Part shown: one piece after another, positions 32,064-44,232 of the stretch | Position numbering within the stretch: the first letter of the stretch is position 1 | Layout of the letters: each line of letters begins with the position of its first letter | Assembly: GCA_905116865.2 (NCBI GenBank) | Contig: CAJHNH020000711.1 | Coordinates: 114,501-178,500, forward strand | Direction of reading: 5' to 3' | Source of the DNA: Candidula unifasciata | Lineage: Eukaryota; Mollusca; Gastropoda; Stylommatophora; Geomitridae | DNA: 64,000 nucleotides | The notes under the pieces: generated by a model | Seen by the model: only the letters and a program-made list of their open reading frames with translations | Database searches by the model: none | What the model was told of the DNA's origin: nothing | Made by a program: the position numbers and the translations under genes

Positions 32064-33000
32064 ATGCCTGCTAAATGTTCCGTACCTGAGTGTCGCTCAA
32101 ATTATGATCCTTCATGTGGATATGTGAGTGTGTTTAAATTTTTTTTTCGGATTCACTTTTAAGAGCACGATGGCTGAATACAATTCCAGGGAAAATTTGA
32201 CTCCTGGGAAAACCAGTGTAGTATGTGTGAAACATTTTCGTACGTCTGATATTTTGTATCTGATAAATGCATAGACAAATGTGGAGTCTTGCATATACTC
32301 TCAAGAAAGTATCCCGCTTAAAAAAAAAGATGCTAACCCAACTGTCTTTCCAGATCTTCCATCCTATTTATCAGTGAAAGTATCAGCCTCTCGTAAAACT
32401 CCAGAGGAACGGATATCACATAGTAATCGTAAATATGATCAAAAAGTAAACGAATGGCTGTCTTCAGATATTATTATATAGTTCCAAGATCTGAAATCAC
32501 AGATAGAAAACAAAATGAAAAGACAGTTTGAAAAAAAATGGAAATACACTTCTGTAAATGGAGCTGTAGGATTTATTGTTTTGTATATCATTACCATACA
32601 GTCAGACTCTGCACCGCCCATAGGTATCAGCATAAAAGTGTTACTTGATATGACTATACAAGTCTTTGTTCAAAATAAAGAGGTTAGTGATAGAGACCTT
32701 AAATGGATTTTCGACAACAATAAACCTGTGAGATATCACATTGAAAATCTTGTAATCCACTACAATGCCTGGGATTGTAGTAAAATTCAATGCCCTAACA
32801 GCTTCACAGATTTAATGGGATAAGCAGGAAGTATTTTAAAAAGTGTTGCAGAACAGAAATGGACTTCTAATGGGTCAGCCGTTGAAGTAACTGACACACA
32901 AGTAAACTTTCTTGCAGAGCAGCTGCAACTGTTAACCTGGTTTAAAAAAAGGAAGGCGTGATTGTTGTAGCACAATCTGTTTCGTTTGTATGCTGTTCAT
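32064..33000 (+). pseudogene. THAP-domain, P-element-like transposase remnant
   Basis: Opens MPAKCSVPECRSNYDPSCG and later has VVCVKHFRTSDI: a C-x4-C and C-x2-H zinc signature with spacing typical of THAP domains. It is followed by DANPTVFPDLPSYLS, the motif after the THAP domain in P-like transposases, then long open pieces (32515-32823) with KWIFDNNKPVRYH. At least two stops and one frameshift at a T run break it. No intact catalytic core, and no terminal repeats were identified. Confidence 0.7.
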
Positions 33001-33429
33001 TAAATATCCAGCATGCTATCAGTTTATAAGAAAATCTCGTATGTTGTGCCTACCCCTTCAAAGAACACTGTAAAATTTCACTTCACAGTTGTCCTGGTCT
33101 ACTCATACTGGCAGCATCTCATAGTACTTCAGATTGAAATAGGATAAACTGACTGAGCTAGGAAAGATTCTATTGGTTCAGATGTGTGAAATATCGGTTA
33201 CTTACTCTGGGGGAAAACTGTTTGGCAATGCAGACAATGTAAAAGAAGCAGCAACAACAGTGCAAGCTTTTCTCGTGTCTTCAGATTTTGGGAGCTATCA
33301 GAAAGTGATGGAACTTTCACTATGAACAGAATGACATCTAGGAATCTGCGTTTAAAATTGCTCTGTTGTATCTACATTGTGAAGGAGTGTGACTTCACAG
33401 TAGTTGCATTAATTGCTGATATAATGCTT

Positions 33430-33605
33430 CTGGCTGTTATGTGGTTTCTCTAGACAAATTTACCTCCAGTAGTTTGCCATTGCTCCTGCACGGTCGGCCC
33501 CTTGACACCACTGTCGAAACCAACGCAAGGCGCATGGCCCGCAGCTGGGATCGAACCAGGCATTACGAAGCGTTCGCATCGACTTAGCCACAGAGCCGAC
33601 TAACA
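33430..33605 (-). repeat. tRNA-derived SINE S4, best copy
   Basis: The minus strand reads GTCGGCTCTGTGGCTAAGTC then GGTTCGATCCCAGCTGCGGG. Both pol III boxes are well kept. The aminoacyl stem does not close, so this is a SINE head and not a tRNA gene. Confidence 0.8.
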
Positions 33606-33813
33606 ATAAATATACACACACAATTAATAGGTCGGAACTAGACACATAGGACAGCGCGAAGTGTTTACTTAAACTAATCAATGTACTGTTATTTTTTTTT
33701 AACGATTACAGAGACTCTCTTTATGTGTTAATCAAATTTACACGTTTTGCAATGATTCTTACTAACAGTCTTGTCAAAAGCAAAGGTTCTTGAAATTGGG
33801 AGACTAGAACAGT

Positions 33814-34030
33814 GTTTCTCAAATTAATTTGACACACCGACCCCTTTAAAAAAAAAAAAAAATCGCCTAGCTCCCTTCTCTCCCAGGAAATATCCCAGTC
33901 ATGTGCCATGCCGTAAACATAGGCGGTCACGATTCGCCAGCCTACATGGTCAGCAGAATCACAGACCAGGTCAATGCTCCTGTCCCGACCCATGCATGGA
34001 GCCAAGCCATCGCAGTGTATCTTTTTTTTT
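33814..34030 (+). mobile_element. Possible hAT-type element, one end only
   Basis: CAGTGTTTCTCAAATTAATT followed by CACACCGACCCC resembles the left end of hAT MITEs such as the one at 22289. No matching right end or duplication was found downstream. Confidence 0.35.
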
Positions 34031-34639
34031 TTCTTAAATAAATGCTAGTTTACAGTCAATTTCCTGTGTTATAAATTTACCGTGGGGGAACAACACAGAT
34101 GACATACAAACATCTCCAAGCCATCTCCACCTTCTTTCTTTGCTAACTTTTGCCGGTGAGGAACATTTAGTTCTCCTTGTATGCTCTTCATTTGTTATCT
34201 CTTTTGACATTTTCTACTCCTGTCAACTGTTCTGTGTGCGCAGTTTTTGTCTCTCTGTTATCTGCCAATTAGAAGTAGTCATTGGCGTCGAAACCTGTGG
34301 GCTAAAATCCATTGAAGTGCCCCTCACCCCCTCCCCCCCCCCCCCCAATGAGTACCCATTTGTAAAAATTATCTTTAAAAGGTTTTGTTTATTCATTCAA
34401 AATTATTTCGAGTATGGTATTATACTTATGTGCCATCATTCACAATAAAAAATGCAAAATGATAATGTGTTGAAAAGCAAATAAATATAAGAATATACTT
34501 GAAAAAATATTAAGTGTGTAAGTAAATACTTTGAACAAGAATTTTTATTCATTGCAACCACCTTATCCTGTCTAGACTCCATGTTACTTTGTAACCGTCG
34601 GGGACTCTAATTTTTTTTTTTTAACGTATCCAGAAACCA

Positions 34640-35310
34640 TGAGTTGTAAACCATTTGGCTCGGTACTATGGATATCGCAATCCTTCGGCAGTGATTCCAT
34701 TATAGGTACCGTTAATCTGGGAGAAATGTGGCTTTTCTGCCTACCCCCGGGAGTGAACCCGGACCAAAAGGAGTTCGTCACCCGGCCGCCGCGAAAGTCA
34801 GGTTTAACCAACTTCGCTAGAGAGCCGGATTATAACCTTACAGTTGAACAGGGTTTCTGGGAGTTGTACCTAGGGGATTTTCATCCAAGTAGTGACACGT
34901 TGCACGTTGCGTCACCAGGTCCAATCTATGCAAAGTCCATCGTGTCCGAATTGTCTGCCAGTGTTCCTCTGCCAACTGCTAAAAAAGTCCAACATGTGTT
35001 CGGTAAACCAAAGTAAGCTCGGTCGTCCAGGCATGCTGACTGCTTTAATTAGGCTGCCGTGGAGTCTTCTTATCTCACAGTACCTCCTGCGAAACCACCA
35101 AGTCGTCTTGTCTCTGGCCGAAAGAATAACACCATCCGGTAATTCCGTGCAGCGGGGAACCAGCCCTGAGCTCCATGAACTCAGGAGGGCCCACCTCTGA
35201 ATGCGTCTAGGAATCGTGGGCCGAAACGCGTGTCGACGAGGATAATTTCTACTGATGACTGGTAGATCCCTGCTGTACTTGCTCCCTGTGAGTTTATTCC
35301 TATGCAATCC
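34640..35310. other. Unclassified segment of apparently higher GC with overlapping open frames
   Basis: 34639-35016 (+) is open for 125 residues and 34912-35307 (-) for 131 residues. Neither resembles a family I know. The minus strand at 34750-34800 has CCGGGTTCACTCCCGG, like a pol III B box. By eye the base composition is richer in GC than its surroundings. It may be an unknown transposon or a SINE-headed element. Confidence 0.35.
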
Positions 35311-35586
35311 TAGTGGGGTACAACTTCACTCGCTCATATATTGTTAATAGTGACGTTTTACAAAATTAGTGGGCACCCATTTTTTTGTTTACAAAACGTG
35401 TTAGGCTGGGGCCATTCCAGTGTTTTCTCTGTGTGGTTGTGTGAGGTAGTAGTAGTAGTATTTACAGAAATAATATTTTGATCAACCCTGAGGGTTGAAA
35501 CTGGTATATTGTGTGTTTGAGAATTCCAGGACCAAGAACTAATGAGCATTTCGTGGTTACTCACACAGAAGATTCTCTCCCAGGTG

Positions 35587-35634
35587 GTCACGTGACACGC
35601 TCCTTTGAAATAGAGGCGCGTCAAAATGGCGGCA
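35587..35634 (+). promoter_or_regulatory. Compact LIN9 promoter-proximal segment
   Basis: Within 40 bases before the LIN9 ATG lie a palindromic E-box GTCACGTGAC (35587-35596), TTTGAA (35604-35609, the CHR consensus bound by LIN54 of MuvB), GGCGCGTCAAAA (35615-35626, resembling an E2F site on the other strand), and AAAATGGCGGC over the start codon, which fits the YY1 consensus. No TATA box is evident. Function is inferred from motif matches only. Confidence 0.45.
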
Positions 35635-35650
35635 GAAGATTCAGTTGCCA
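35626..35650 (+). CDS. LIN9: LIN9 start exon
   Basis: ATG at 35626 begins MAAEDSVA, and the exon ends in phase 1 before GTAAGT at 35651. Joined to 37856-37888 it reads SSAQALVSLKEG, matching the human N-terminus SSSAKALVSLKEG. That alignment, and the conserved step from a short acidic start, decide this start codon. Confidence 0.88.
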
Positions 35651-38600
35651 GTAAGTTAACTTTTTACACAATATTTATTACAGGGGCTATTCTTCAGATC
35701 CTCTCTCTGTATTTTGCATACATATGTGTATTCATTCGAGGGCTTTAGTTGCTCATTAGGAAACAATATATTCACTTAAAAATTCATGCATCCTGTTTCA
35801 ATGCGTACTACTACTATTACTACTAAAGAAGGATCCGTCCACGACGACGACTTGATGTGACGAGACCGCACGGACAAACACCCTCACGCGTTTGTAATTT
35901 TGATATCAACATTTCCGGTAGATTTTAATTTGGGCAGTTGCTTGGACAATACGTTATTCGTGTGTCATTATGAAAGTGTTTAGCCGTGGTTAGAAATGAC
36001 GTCAGAAACGAAACAGTCTCCGTCTCGTTTCTTAGATTTGAAATAAATTATTACGTTTTGTCTTAGCAGTCACTGAAAGATCGATATTTGTGTGTTGGGT
36101 TGGAAATTGATTTTTGGTTTACATTTACACACATGACAAACAAAGACTGAAACGGATGCCAAGAATATTTGACCAGCAGAATGTGCCATAGGCTATGTCA
36201 AGATTAGTTACTACTGTATGTGTATGCCACTATGCCTGGAATGTAAACCCATTGCAGTTTGCCAAAATAAAATTATATTTTCTTTGAATTGCTTTTTTAT
36301 TTTTCGGGTAAAATAGTTAAGAATTAGAATAGTTGAAGTGATTAATTGAATCAAAACAAACAAGTTAGTGATTTAAGTAATAACTAATATGGATGGTTCT
36401 TGTTGTAGTTGTCACACAGTAGTTTAATGGAACTTCAGACTCCATACAGTCATAGTCATACACTTGCTTGACTGAGAGGGATGCATCGTCATATGAGACC
36501 TTCATTTGCTATTTCTTACAGTGATTTAAAAAAAAGTGGGGGTGGGGTAACAGTGCTGCTGCTCCTCTAAGGTGCTTGTCAGAAGTGGGGTGGCCATCTT
36601 TATATTCAATGTGACATCACTGACACTGTGCTAGGTCTGCACAGAGATGTCACATGCTTAACATTCTTGACATTTGACATCCTTTACAATACTGGCAGGT
36701 TTGCAAGACAGTGGCATGGTTATCATCATCAGTCACTTCTACAGTTTTCTTGTGCAGCCACTCTTATTATATTCCCATAGTCTGCAGTGAATACATTGCA
36801 GCCAACCTCTGTTGTGGAGATGACACATTTTTTTGGCACTTGATTTCCCTAATGTTCCTTTTGCAGATATTTGGGCTCTCCTTTCAACTTCGGCCGGTAG
36901 ACAAACATCGACGGCCGGTTAGTCAGAGTTATGTCCCCCTTGCTACAGTGCAATTACGGACTGGACAGGAGGGAACGAAACAAATTACATAATTACTGTG
37001 TGTTGCCGATAGACAGCATACGGTTTGGGTTAGGGGTAGGGTTAGGGTTTGGTTTAGCGGTAGGATTAGGTTTAGGGTGTGGTTTAAGGTTACTGTCGCC
37101 GCATCTTGTCTTCGCGCAAGCTCATAGTAGCAACCCTACCCCTAACCCTAGGGTACTGCACGCTGTCTATCGCCGACACACAGTAACTATGTCACTTGTC
37201 TCGTTCATTCTAGTCCACTCCGTAATGAGTCAGCAGACGCGGTAATTGTACGCGGTCCCTAATTTGAGTGGCAGCGCTGGGTCTGCATGTCGACCTCACT
37301 GTGTTGTTTGATTCGTGCCGTCTCCAGTCCGTAATTGCACTGTAGCAAGGGGACATAACTCCGACTAACTGGCCGTCGATGTTTGTCTACCGGCCGAAAG
37401 TTGAAAGGAGAGCCGATATTTGAACAATATTCTTACTGAGCAATCCAGATGTTTTTATGTTTTCCTTCTTTTCAACTCAATTATTGGTACTTTCATTTTA
37501 GCCCGCCCCAAACAAAGGGAATCCCAGAAACTCTGGGAAAGTCCAGTGTTCTAGAAGTGTTATGTGTTGGTTGTTTTCAGTGTTTATCTACTCACATCAT
37601 TCCCAGTGTTTCTTTCGTTGGTCATCACTGTATCTAAGTGCCTGTTTGGAAGCAATGGTTCTCAATTTGTCATTAATTTCTTTGACCTGGCAGCCAGCAT
37701 TTCTAAAAAGAATGAGATTAGTATTTTTTACAGTTTAATCAATTATTTGATAACTTGTTCTGTTGGTGTTATATTTAATTTATTCAATTACTGCCTTATA
37801 TATTATGAAACTTAACATAAACAGCTAGTAGTTGTAAATTTAATTTTTCTTTTAGGTTCTGCGCAAGCATTGGTAAGCTTGAAAGAAGGTAAGTTAAAAA
37901 GGAAATCTTTTGCTGTTACTTTCAAATTAATTTTTTTCCGGTGTATGTTTAGTATTACCTTTTTAAGATTCTCCATATAAATTTTTGTGGAAAGTCGTTG
38001 AGGTGTCATATTTCTTGTTAGACATCCTTGTGAATTATATTAAAGGACATTAATGGACATTATCTTCTTTAGCTTTTTTTAAATATTTGATTAAAGGCTC
38101 CAAAATGCTGCTTGTAATTTCCTGGCATATATGGTACACGGCAGAGGGAATCAGCTTCACTGATTAGGATTTTATTCCTTATGGCAGTGATTTCCAAACT
38201 GTGCCATGGCGCCCAGCAGAGCCGCAACCTCTTCACCTCTTCGCCGTGGAATATTCCAGGATACTCAAGTTTTTTTTGTTTTGAACTCTTACATACAAAT
38301 AGTCATATTTTTACTTAGGTTAGCTCGCCACGGACAAATTTTAATTGAAAAAAGGCTCCGCGACTAAGAAAAGTTTGGGAGACACTGTCTTATGGTTCAG
38401 TCTCTCACCACAACTGCAAGCCGCTGTCGAGAGTACCATGCCATGCCAAGCAGCTTTGCCATGATTCCCAGAGACCTCAGTAACAGTTTCACTTGTGAAC
38501 TGAAAAACACAGACCATGAAACGAACCCAGGACCTGCAGGGCGCGAGGCAAATGGTTTAACCACTACAGGGATGTGCTACAGGGATGCAAATAGTTTTAA

Positions 38601-41600
38601 CCCTACATTACACAGAGGGTTCAGCGTCAATAGGCAAATAGTTCAGTGTCACAGTTCAGTGCAAGAAATAGTTAAACCACTTTGCTACAGGGATGTCCAC
38701 ATTACACAGAGGGTTCAGTGTCAAGAGGCAAATGGTTAAACCACTTTGCTACAGGGATGTCCACATTACACAGAGGGTTCAGTGTCAAGAGGCAAATGGT
38801 TAAACCACTTTGCTACAGGGATGTCCATATATTGTGTGTGTGATTGTGCGGGTATTTGCCATCTATGCCATCTCATGTATATTGTTGTATGAACACAACA
38901 TGCTATATTGATAAAATACAATTGTGGTCTTTAAAGAGAATGTTTGGAAGAGCCCAATTCAAGATAGGCCCTCATGGCCTATTTGTGACCCTTTCAAAAT
39001 AATCTGTAACATAGTGCTTACTTATGTTGCATAACACTTGATGTGGTGCATACTTGTGTACTTGAATTTGTGGCCTTGTCGATAGAAACTGCAGACAGTG
39101 TCTGTGTCTGTGAATTGGTTGGGAGCTTATTCTGCATTGGACACAAGGAGGACGGAGACGAAGGCTTTATCATGGCAGAGACCGAGATTAATCCTGTCTT
39201 CATTAGCCAGCTTCGTGTCACGTGGAGGGTCTGGAAGATAGTCAGCACTGAGGGGGCAACATAGACAGACTTTTAATCATTTTGCAGCTGCTATACTATT
39301 AGCTTGTGGACTCTTCGTTGGCTACTCATGTATGTACAGTGGATCCTCGCTTAACGAGCATAATTCGTTGCAAAATCATACTCGTTAAGCGAAAGACTCG
39401 TTATGCGAAGCAATTTTTCTCATTTAAATTAATGTAAAATACGATAATGCGTTCCATGTCGAAAAAAATACTCACAAAATGCTATGTATAAGTTAAACTA
39501 TAACATTTATTCAAAGAAAATGATATACATATTTAAGAAGAGGGAATCATCTTCACCTTTTCTTCAAACGCGGAACAAACCTACATGGAATGCAAATTCA
39601 ACTTGCAAAAAAAAAAACAAGTTGAAATTGTTACGATACATAGCTAATTATTTTTTTTTACTAGAAAGATGTCCAGAGACATTTTTTTTTATTATACTTC
39701 AAAATTTGGCGAAAATGTGACACAGCATTATCATTAAATTTGCAGCGCGCATGGCCACTTCCTTATTAGGGTAATGCTTCTCAATGTGAGAAGCAACAGT
39801 TTCCCATGCTTTCAGCAATTTTCCTATTTCGCCAGGAAATTGCTGCTTTTCTGTTACCTCCTCCTCCTCCTCTGACAAACTATCCTCCAAAACGTCTTGC
39901 TGTGATACATAATGCAACTCCATAAGCTCTATGATGGTCAGCTCTTGGCTGTGCTCTTCCACAAGCTCTTCGATATCACTGTTATCCACCTACAATCCCA
40001 TGATAGTGGCCAAAGACACAATCTCGTTGACTACAGGTTCCACAGGTGCTGTCTCGAACCCCTCAAAGTCACAAATCGACAACACTCTCCGGCCAAAGCT
40101 TCTTCCAAGAAGAAGTTAGGGCTCTCTTGGTAACCCCTTCCCCTGCCTTGACGGTCATCTTAAGGCAGGCAACGATGTGAAAGTGATTTTTCCAAATCTC
40201 TTTAAGTGTGCGGTTGGTCCCTTCAGTCACCTGAAAACAATGCTCGAAGAGTGCTTTAGTGTAGAGCTTCTTAAAGTTAGTAATAACTTGCTGGTCCATT
40301 GGCTGGAGTAACGGAGTGGTGTTGGGAGGTAGAAACTGGATCTTGCTTAACTTAAATTCATCAGAGAGGTCATTTTGTAGGCCTGGAGAATTCATGTACA
40401 TATATCACAATATAACACAAGTTTGAGAAAATGTGTGATCCCAAGTGACAATGCTACTGGAACGAGTGCTAAACACTGATGTAACATGCGCAAAATCCTG
40501 GACTTCCCCTCTCCTCGCCACCCGTTATGCGAAAATCGTTAAGCGGTCATTCCTGGCTCGTTATGCGAATTACTCGTTATGAGAGGTGCTAGTTAAGCGA
40601 GGTTCTACTGTATGTATGTAAGTTGTACTCCACCAGTACATCACACAAGCGATAAACACCCAGTGTAAGAAAGTGTCACCATGCAGTTGAGGATCACCCG
40701 TGAAGAGGTCCCAGAAACCCCATCAGCTGCTGGGCTATATTTCAGGCCCCGCTATATTTAGGGCTCCTGGCAAAAGCCAGGGTGTGGCTTTGAAATAACT
40801 AAATATTGCACCCCACAAGGGGATGACGAGATTGATAACTACTCATGAAGGAGGCAGAGCATATGTGGGAATGACCTGGATGCAGTGATGTGAGTTCTTG
40901 ATTAATTCATTCATTCAGTGTCAGCTTAAGATGGAGAAGAAGAGGGTTCTGTGTCTGTACAAACTTTGACGGTGACAAATCAGTTGGCTGTATCGGCCAG
41001 ATATCTGAATTCCTAATGATAAAATCCCACGTTTTGCAACACCTTATCTTAATTATATATACAGTCTTTTCACAATAATCCTCTTGAAAATATACTTAGT
41101 ATTTTCAATTTTCCAACACATCAGTTTTCATGAGGTTACAATTTATGTTTTCCATATAAAGAACTGGGAAACATTTATTCCTCAACAGTGAACACTTCAC
41201 AGACAAAATAGATTTAAGTACATTAAAATTTCACACTTAGCACATTTTTACTTTACCATACTCCATATTTTCCTTTAAAGACAAAAACCATTCTTTAAAA
41301 AAAAAATTATATTAAGAATGATTAAATATAAGAAATGACACTTAACTAAACAGTAAATTTATGTAAGCCGTATATTTATTTAAGACATGATTTACAAAAT
41401 CTGACCAACCATGAAGAAATAATGCTGATATTAAAATATTATGCTTCAAGGTTTAGAAGGTTAAATAAAGATGTTTAGATACTTGACTTAATGGGATCAC
41501 ATAGTCGTGAATGTTAGTCATTACTTTAAGCAAATGTTGATGAAAGATCTAGTCATGAAAGATTAATCAGATAATTTAAAAAAATTAATTTCTCTCATTT

Positions 41601-44172
41601 CCTCTAGGATTGGGATCCCCCCAGAGAATAGGTCATTATGTGAGTAATTGATATTGTTCTTTGTCATGTATATCTTTTTTTTTCTTACACATTGAGTTGG
41701 TTGGTTGATGGATACTATGGAGGACACAAGTTTTAACTCCCAATAGAATGAATTCCAGAGCCCAATTTTAGATAAAGAATTGAGGGCGGGGGCAGACCCC
41801 TTCCCTCGCCCAACAAGCCTGAAGACTAATGTGCCTAATTAGCAGGTGTTTCCTTCGACCTCTGCCTTCCACTGCCTGAGAGGTGAGGAACCAGCAGTCT
41901 GCACACACAAAAAAGCCAGATCTATAAAACAGACACACTCACACAATTCAAGTTCTGGAACAAGACAAGTCCAAAAGTAGAAGAACAACCAGAACTTTTC
42001 GTCAAGAGTTTACAGATGGTAAACACGAAAAGGATGTAAGGAAATATCAATCCTTTCTCTGTGTAAGGAAATGTCGATCCTATCTCTGTGTAAAGAAACA
42101 TCGATCCTATCTCTGTGTAAAGAAACATCGATCCTATCTCTGCGTAAGGAAACTTCAATCCTATCTCTGTGTAAGGAAACGTCGATCCTATCTCTGTGTA
42201 AGGAAACATCGATCCTATCTCTGTAAAGAAACGTCGATCCTATCTCTGTGTAAAGAAACGTCGATCCTATCTCTGTGTAAAGAAACGTCGATCCTACCTC
42301 TGTGTAAAGAAATATCGATCCTATCTCTGTGTAAGGAAACATTGATCCTATCTCTGTGTAAGCAAACGTCGATCCTATCTCAGTGTAAGAAAACGTTGAT
42401 CCTATCTCAGTGTAAGAAAGTGTTGATCCTATCTCTGTGTAAGGAAATGTTGATCCTATCTCTGTGTAAAGAAAACATTGATCCTATCTCTGTGTAAAGA
42501 AACATCGATCCTATCTCTGTGTAAAGAAATGTCGATCCTATCTCTAGAATAATTGACCAGTGTTAGCCTTTTGTAGCATACAGTAGAATGTTGCCTTTTT
42601 GAAGGACTCAATCTACGGACATGTGAATCAGTCATTTAGTAGGAGATCAACATATTCTAAATGAGTTTCTGATGGACATTTTCATCCATTCGTTGGGGTA
42701 GGGCTGATTAGTGCCAGAGGTTTCCTGGGCACCATGTCTCTTGGGGACACTAGCTCCGAGAACCCTAGCCAGTTTGATAGAGGTCATTATCCATGGTTCA
42801 TGACATGAACATCTGGCAGGGGTTTGGCATAAGATTTCATAAAACCAGCATTGGGAGTGCTGGTTTTTCTACGGTGATGTGCAGCACAACAGCCTTACAC
42901 ATGTGATCAACATCACCGCACCATATGAGCCTGAGTTGATTTCAGAGCCATATTGGTTAAAAAAAAAAAAACAACTTCTAGAGATTAGACAGGCACGCAC
43001 GCTAACTCCTCTGCCGCCACAGTTCATTCCTTAGATGTATTTTTGTTTACAGACTCCAGGTCTGTTCCATGGAGCAAAACTGTTCTTTCTCCCCATGTGG
43101 GTTAAACCTATAAAGCAAAACTGTTCTTTCTCCCCATGTGGGTTAAATCTTTGGAGCAAAACTATTCTTTCTGCCCATTCTTCTTAGATGCTAAAGTTTT
43201 TTTTGTGGGGGGGGGGGGGGGGGGGGGGGCGCGAGAATGAACCCACAACCCCTTGAAAAGCATGTTTTAGAAGGCAACTCAAGGGTTTGTTGAAATCGGA
43301 TGTTTTGAGTTAAAAGGTGCAGATATTGTGGCTTGTCTGTTAACATCGCAGTTTACCAGCCACTCTTTTTAAGGGCAAACACACACACACACAAAATTAC
43401 TGTTTTTTTTTCCACTTTGTAGAGGGTGCGTCTATTGTTAGTGTAGGTGTGACATATGTCCAGATACACAACAGTATTTTCCACTGCTTCATCATCATCA
43501 TCATCTTGTCTCCTGCCAACTGGCGTAGGCGCTCATGCTCCTCCACAGATCAGGATCCCTGGTTCCCTGGAACAGCTCTCTTGATAATACCCCTCCATGC
43601 CATCGTTTCAGTCCATCCAGCATCTTCTCTCTTGGTCTGCCTCTACTCCTTTTTTTATTGATCTTCCAGTTGTCACGATGTTCTCCAATGTCTCTCTTCT
43701 CATTATGTGGCCAAAGAACAGTGTGTGTCTCTTCCTTATTGTTGTATATAGAGATCTACTTTCATTCCGTTGCTTGCTTTTCTTATATTAGCATTATTCT
43801 AGGCTGGGTCTATCCAGACTGTTGTACAAAATGTGCTGAAATTATTTTCCCAGCCTTCAAGGATCAGAAAGAAAAATGCCCGCTTCTTCAATGATGATGA
43901 GGAGACGGATTACCAGGTTACCAGAACCCCCAAGAGAAGAGTCATTCAACAGCCCTCTGTAAGTTGTGAAGCTGTTCACATCATTAAGTGATGTTATGTG
44001 ATTTTTGTAAATAGGATGTGAAACAAATACGAAATAGGTGCGCAGTGATTGTTATATGGCCCGCATGATGTTGACCACATCCCCCGCTGAATACTGATTG
44101 GGTCTATAAAATCAAAGGTTAAAGTCGGGAGGATCGGCTTCATTGCACCGGGTTTTATCCCATATGGCTTGG

Positions 44173-44232
<60 letters not shown>

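Noticed and set aside
33430..33605. tRNA gene on the minus strand
   Set aside because: A and B boxes are present but the acceptor stem does not pair, and related copies lie at 21540 and 24728. It is a SINE head.
34639..35016. A third protein-coding gene upstream of LIN9
   Set aside because: No family resemblance, an overlapping frame on the other strand and no splice or promoter signs. Kept only as an unclassified segment.
37020..37150. Chromosome end or telomere fusion
   Set aside because: The TTAGGG-type tract is degenerate, short, inverted within itself and enclosed by transposon ends with a target duplication.
42010..42342. 110-codon minus-strand frame
   Set aside because: Product of the 27-bp minisatellite (27 is a multiple of three, so the frame stays open).
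42840..42870. Stem-loop as a terminator or small RNA
   Set aside because: Short isolated hairpin in an intron, without transcript or family evidence.
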